A stretch of DNA of 64,000 nt from Amycolatopsis rubida (GTDB lineage Bacteria; Actinomycetota; Actinomycetes; Mycobacteriales; Pseudonocardiaceae): the NCBI RefSeq assembly GCF_900115345.1, contig NZ_FOWC01000003.1, forward strand, positions 372,001 to 436,000, read 5' to 3'. Positions 61,777 through 64,000 of this stretch are shown one piece after another. Positions within the stretch are counted from its first letter, which is position 1, and every line of letters begins with the position of its first letter. Below the pieces are notes generated by a model. The model worked only from the letters and a program-made list of their open reading frames with translations, had not been told where the DNA came from and did no database searches. A program made the position numbers and the translations under genes.

Positions 61777-63384
61777 GTGTCCGTGTCCTCGTCCCAGCCC
61801 CGAAGCGGGCCCGCTGCCGCGTCGCTGCCGGACAGCCCGGTCAAGGCAGCCGCCGCCCCGCCCCGCCCGGCCCGGATCGACCCGGTCCCGCTGGCCACTC
61901 TGCTCGCCCGTGCGGGAGCCCGGCTCATCGCCGACCGTCCCGAGGCCGCCGACTTCACCGTCACCGGCACCACGCTGCGTGCGCAGCACGTGCTCCCCGG
62001 TGACCTGTTCGCCGGCCTCCCCGGAGCCCGCGCGCACGGAGCCGACTTCAGCGACCAGGCCCTCGCCGCCGGCGCCGCGGCCGTCCTGACCGACCCGAGC
62101 GGAGCCGACCGGCCCGCGCTGCGCGACGCGCCGGTGCCGGTCCTCGTGCACCCGGACCCGCGCGCCGCGCTCGGCGAGATCGCCGCGTGGATCTACGGCG
62201 AGCCGTCGCTGAGCCTGTCCGTCCTCGGCGTCACCGGCACCTCCGGCAAGACCACCACCTCCTATCTGGTCGACTCGGGCCTGCGCGCCGCCGGGCGCAC
62301 CACCGGTCTGATCGGCACGGTCGAGACCCGCATCGCGGGCGAGCGCCTCGTCAGCGGGTTCACCACGCCGGAGGCTCCGGACCTGCAGGCGCTGCTCGCG
62401 GTGATGCTGGAACGCGGCGTCACGCACGTGCCGATGGAGGTGTCCAGCCACGCGCTGGCGCTCGGCCGGGTCAACGGCACCCGGTTCGCGGTGGGCGCGT
62501 TCACGAACCTGTCGCAGGACCACCTCGATTTCCACAAGGACATGGAGGAGTACTTCGCCGCCAAGTCCCTGCTGTTCGACGGCCGGTCGACCACCGAGGT
62601 CGTCGTGGCCGACAGCGCGTGGGGGCAGGCGCTGCTCACGCCGCAGACGGTGACCGTCTCGATCGAGGCCGGGGCCGACGCGCTGTGGCGGGCCGCCGAC
62701 ATCGAGGCGACCCCCGCGGGGGAGCAGACCTTCACGCTGCTCGGGCCGGACGGGCTCAGCCTCGCCGCGAAGATCCCGCTGCCGGGCACGTTCAACGTCG
62801 CCAACGCGGTGCTCGCCGCGGCGATCCTGGACAGCGCGGGCATCGACGCCGGCGACATCGTCGCGGGGCTCGCCGCGGTGGAGGTGCCCGGCCGGATGGA
62901 GCGGGTGTACCTCGGCCAGGAGTTCACCGCGGTGGTCGACTACGCGCACAAGCCGGCCGCGGTGGCGCAGGGCCTGGACGCCCTGCGCGCCCGCACCGAC
63001 GGCCGCGTCATCACCGTGCTCGGCTGCGGCGGCGACCGCGACACCGCGAAGCGCCCGATGATGGGCGAGGCCGCGGTGCGCCGCAGCGATCTCCTGATCG
63101 TCACCGACGACAATCCGCGTTCGGAGGACCCGGCCGCGATCCGCGCCGCGATGATGGCCGGGGCCCGCGCGGTCGGGCCCGCGGCGGGCGGCGAGGTGGT
63201 GGAGATCGGCGACCGGCGCGAGGCGATCGCGTCCGCGGTGTCGCTCGCCCGGCCGGGGGACATCGTCCTGATCGCAGGCAAGGGCCACGAGACCGGCCAG
63301 GAGGTCCAGGGTGTGGTGCACCCGTTCTCCGACCGGGACGAACTGGAGGCCGCCATCCGCAAGCGTCTCGAGGTGACCGCGTGA
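61777..63384 (+). CDS. murE: UDP-MurNAc-L-Ala-D-Glu:meso-DAP ligase
   Basis: MurE adds meso-diaminopimelate to the peptidoglycan precursor. The 535-residue protein has P-loop GTSGKTTTSYL (about residue 158), SHALALGRVNGTRF, and DNPRSEDP (about residue 445), whose DNPR motif specifies m-DAP rather than lysine. The frame is open upstream, but the GTG at 61777 lies 7 bases after TAACCT, and TTGGGT lies 19 bases before that; a leaderless mRNA is likely. Its stop overlaps murF (GTGA). Confidence 0.95.
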   Translation: MSVSSSQPRSGPAAASLPDSPVKAAAAPPRPARIDPVPLATLLARAGARLIADRPEAADFTVTGTTLRAQHVLPGDLFAGLPGARAHGADFSDQALAAGAAAVLTDPSGADRPALRDAPVPVLVHPDPRAALGEIAAWIYGEPSLSLSVLGVTGTSGKTTTSYLVDSGLRAAGRTTGLIGTVETRIAGERLVSGFTTPEAPDLQALLAVMLERGVTHVPMEVSSHALALGRVNGTRFAVGAFTNLSQDHLDFHKDMEEYFAAKSLLFDGRSTTEVVVADSAWGQALLTPQTVTVSIEAGADALWRAADIEATPAGEQTFTLLGPDGLSLAAKIPLPGTFNVANAVLAAAILDSAGIDAGDIVAGLAAVEVPGRMERVYLGQEFTAVVDYAHKPAAVAQGLDALRARTDGRVITVLGCGGDRDTAKRPMMGEAAVRRSDLLIVTDDNPRSEDPAAIRAAMMAGARAVGPAAGGEVVEIGDRREAIASAVSLARPGDIVLIAGKGHETGQEVQGVVHPFSDRDELEAAIRKRLEVTA

Positions 63385-64000
63385 TCGAGCTGAGCCTGGC
63401 CGAGATCGCCGACGTCGTCGGCGGCAGGCTGCACCGCACCGACGGATCCGCCGTCGTGACCGGCAGCGTCGAATTCGACACCCGCGAGCTCGGCCAGGGC
63501 GGGCTGTTCCTCGCGCTGCCCGGCGAACGCGTCGACGGGCACGATTTCGCCGCGAAGGCGGTCGAGGCCGGCGCGATCGGCGTGCTGGCCGCGCGGGAGG
63601 TCGACGCCCCGGCGATCGTCGTGCCGCCGCTGCCGCCGGGACAGGGCAACGCCGGGTCGGTAGCGCTGACCGGCGACACCGACGGCTCCGGAGCCGCCGT
63701 GCTCGCCGCGCTGGCCAAGCTCGCCCGGCACGTCGTCGAGCGGCTGGCGGCGGGCGGGCTGACCGTCATCGGCGTCACCGGCTCGTCCGGCAAGACCTCG
63801 ACCAAGGACGTCATCGCGCAGCTGGTCGAGCCGATGGGCCCGACGGTCGCGCCGCCCGGGTCGTTCAACAGCGAGCTGGGCCATCCGTGGACCGCGCTGC
63901 GCGCCGACGCGTCGACCAGGTTCCTCGTGCTGGAGATGTCCGCGCGCGGGGCCGGGCACATCGCCGCGGCCGCCGAGACGACGCCGCCGCGGATCGGCGC
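63381..64000 (+). CDS. murF: UDP-MurNAc-tripeptide:D-Ala-D-Ala ligase, 3' end outside window
   Basis: MurF adds the D-Ala-D-Ala dipeptide to complete the precursor. The first 206 codons are present: MIELSLAEIADVVGGRL, FDTRELGQGGLFLALPGERVDGHDF, and P-loop GVTGSSGKTSTKD (about residues 130-142), SFNSELGHPWTAL and FLVLEMSARGAGHI. About 30 residues (GQGNAGSVALTGDTDGSGAA) lie between the N-terminal domain and the ligase core, longer than usual. GTG start overlapped with murE. Confidence 0.94.
   Translation, partial: MIELSLAEIADVVGGRLHRTDGSAVVTGSVEFDTRELGQGGLFLALPGERVDGHDFAAKAVEAGAIGVLAAREVDAPAIVVPPLPPGQGNAGSVALTGDTDGSGAAVLAALAKLARHVVERLAAGGLTVIGVTGSSGKTSTKDVIAQLVEPMGPTVAPPGSFNSELGHPWTALRADASTRFLVLEMSARGAGHIAAAAETTPPRIG

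Overview
The window is chromosomal DNA from a high-GC actinomycete, most likely a Pseudonocardiaceae member close to Amycolatopsis. The grounds are very GC-rich third codon positions, many GTG starts, an m-DAP-type MurE, ESX/EspG-type type VII secretion accessory genes, and gene order. Much of it follows the block known from mycobacteria and streptomycetes: pnp, M16 peptidase, dapB ... thyX, dapA, rnj ... ftsK, argA-like GNAT ... rimO, pgsA, cinA/pncC, clgR, pspA, membrane partner. The last 7 kb is the start of the division and cell wall (dcw) cluster: mraZ, rsmH, ftsL-like, ftsI, murE, murF. The genus is an inference; no rRNA or tRNA gene was seen.

Layout. 1-4.8 kb: pnp (5' end outside the window), M16 peptidase, dapB and a small membrane protein, the last three coupled by 4-base overlaps. 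4.8-10.1 kb: accessory genes (VTT-like membrane protein, GtrA-like protein, GNAT, YcaQ-type DNA glycosylase) and a ribbon-helix-helix plus DUF4097 pair. 10.2-17.1 kb: thyX, ACT protein, Nramp transporter, receptor-like Ser/Thr kinase, dapA, rnj. 17.1-23.5 kb: EamA exporter, flavodoxin-like oxidoreductase, acyltransferase, unknown gene, ftsK, small lipoprotein. 23.5-30.7 kb: argA-like GNAT, OafA/SGNH acyltransferase, and a 1380-residue protein with three CbxX/CbbX-type AAA+ modules. 31.2-36.4 kb: rimO-pgsA-cinA and the envelope-stress set clgR-pspA-PspM-like. 36.8-44.5 kb: an allophanate-hydrolase-like protein lacking the amidase serine motif, pyrD, RimL-like GNAT with a long leader, Nei-type glycosylase, ParA ATPase, methyltransferase, DNA polymerase IV. 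44.5-48.9 kb: a repeat- and decay-rich segment with DUF3040, a divergent TetR/esterase pair and gene remnants. 48.9-53.9 kb: transglutaminase-DUF58-MoxR operon. 54.1-56.4 kb: ESX accessory operon. 57.1 kb to the end: dcw cluster.

How the genes work together. dapB and dapA make the meso-diaminopimelate that MurE adds to peptidoglycan precursors, MurF finishes the precursor, and FtsI, the FtsL-like protein and FtsK act at the septum. PNPase and RNase J are RNA-decay enzymes. ClgR, PspA and the PspM-like protein form the actinobacterial envelope-stress module. The ESX operon encodes probable substrates and an EspG chaperone, but no Ecc core genes are in view.

The least-explained items are: two families of dispersed palindromes; a ~325-nt 5' leader before the RimL-like gene; the triple AAA+ protein; the RHH/DUF4097 module with a palindrome-rich control region; an allophanate-hydrolase-like gene without its serine motif; and proC and membrane-protein remnants. 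Six genes (dapA, ftsK, rimO, the 42.4-kb methyltransferase, dinB, murE) have a -10-like hexamer 6-8 bases before the start codon and look leaderless.
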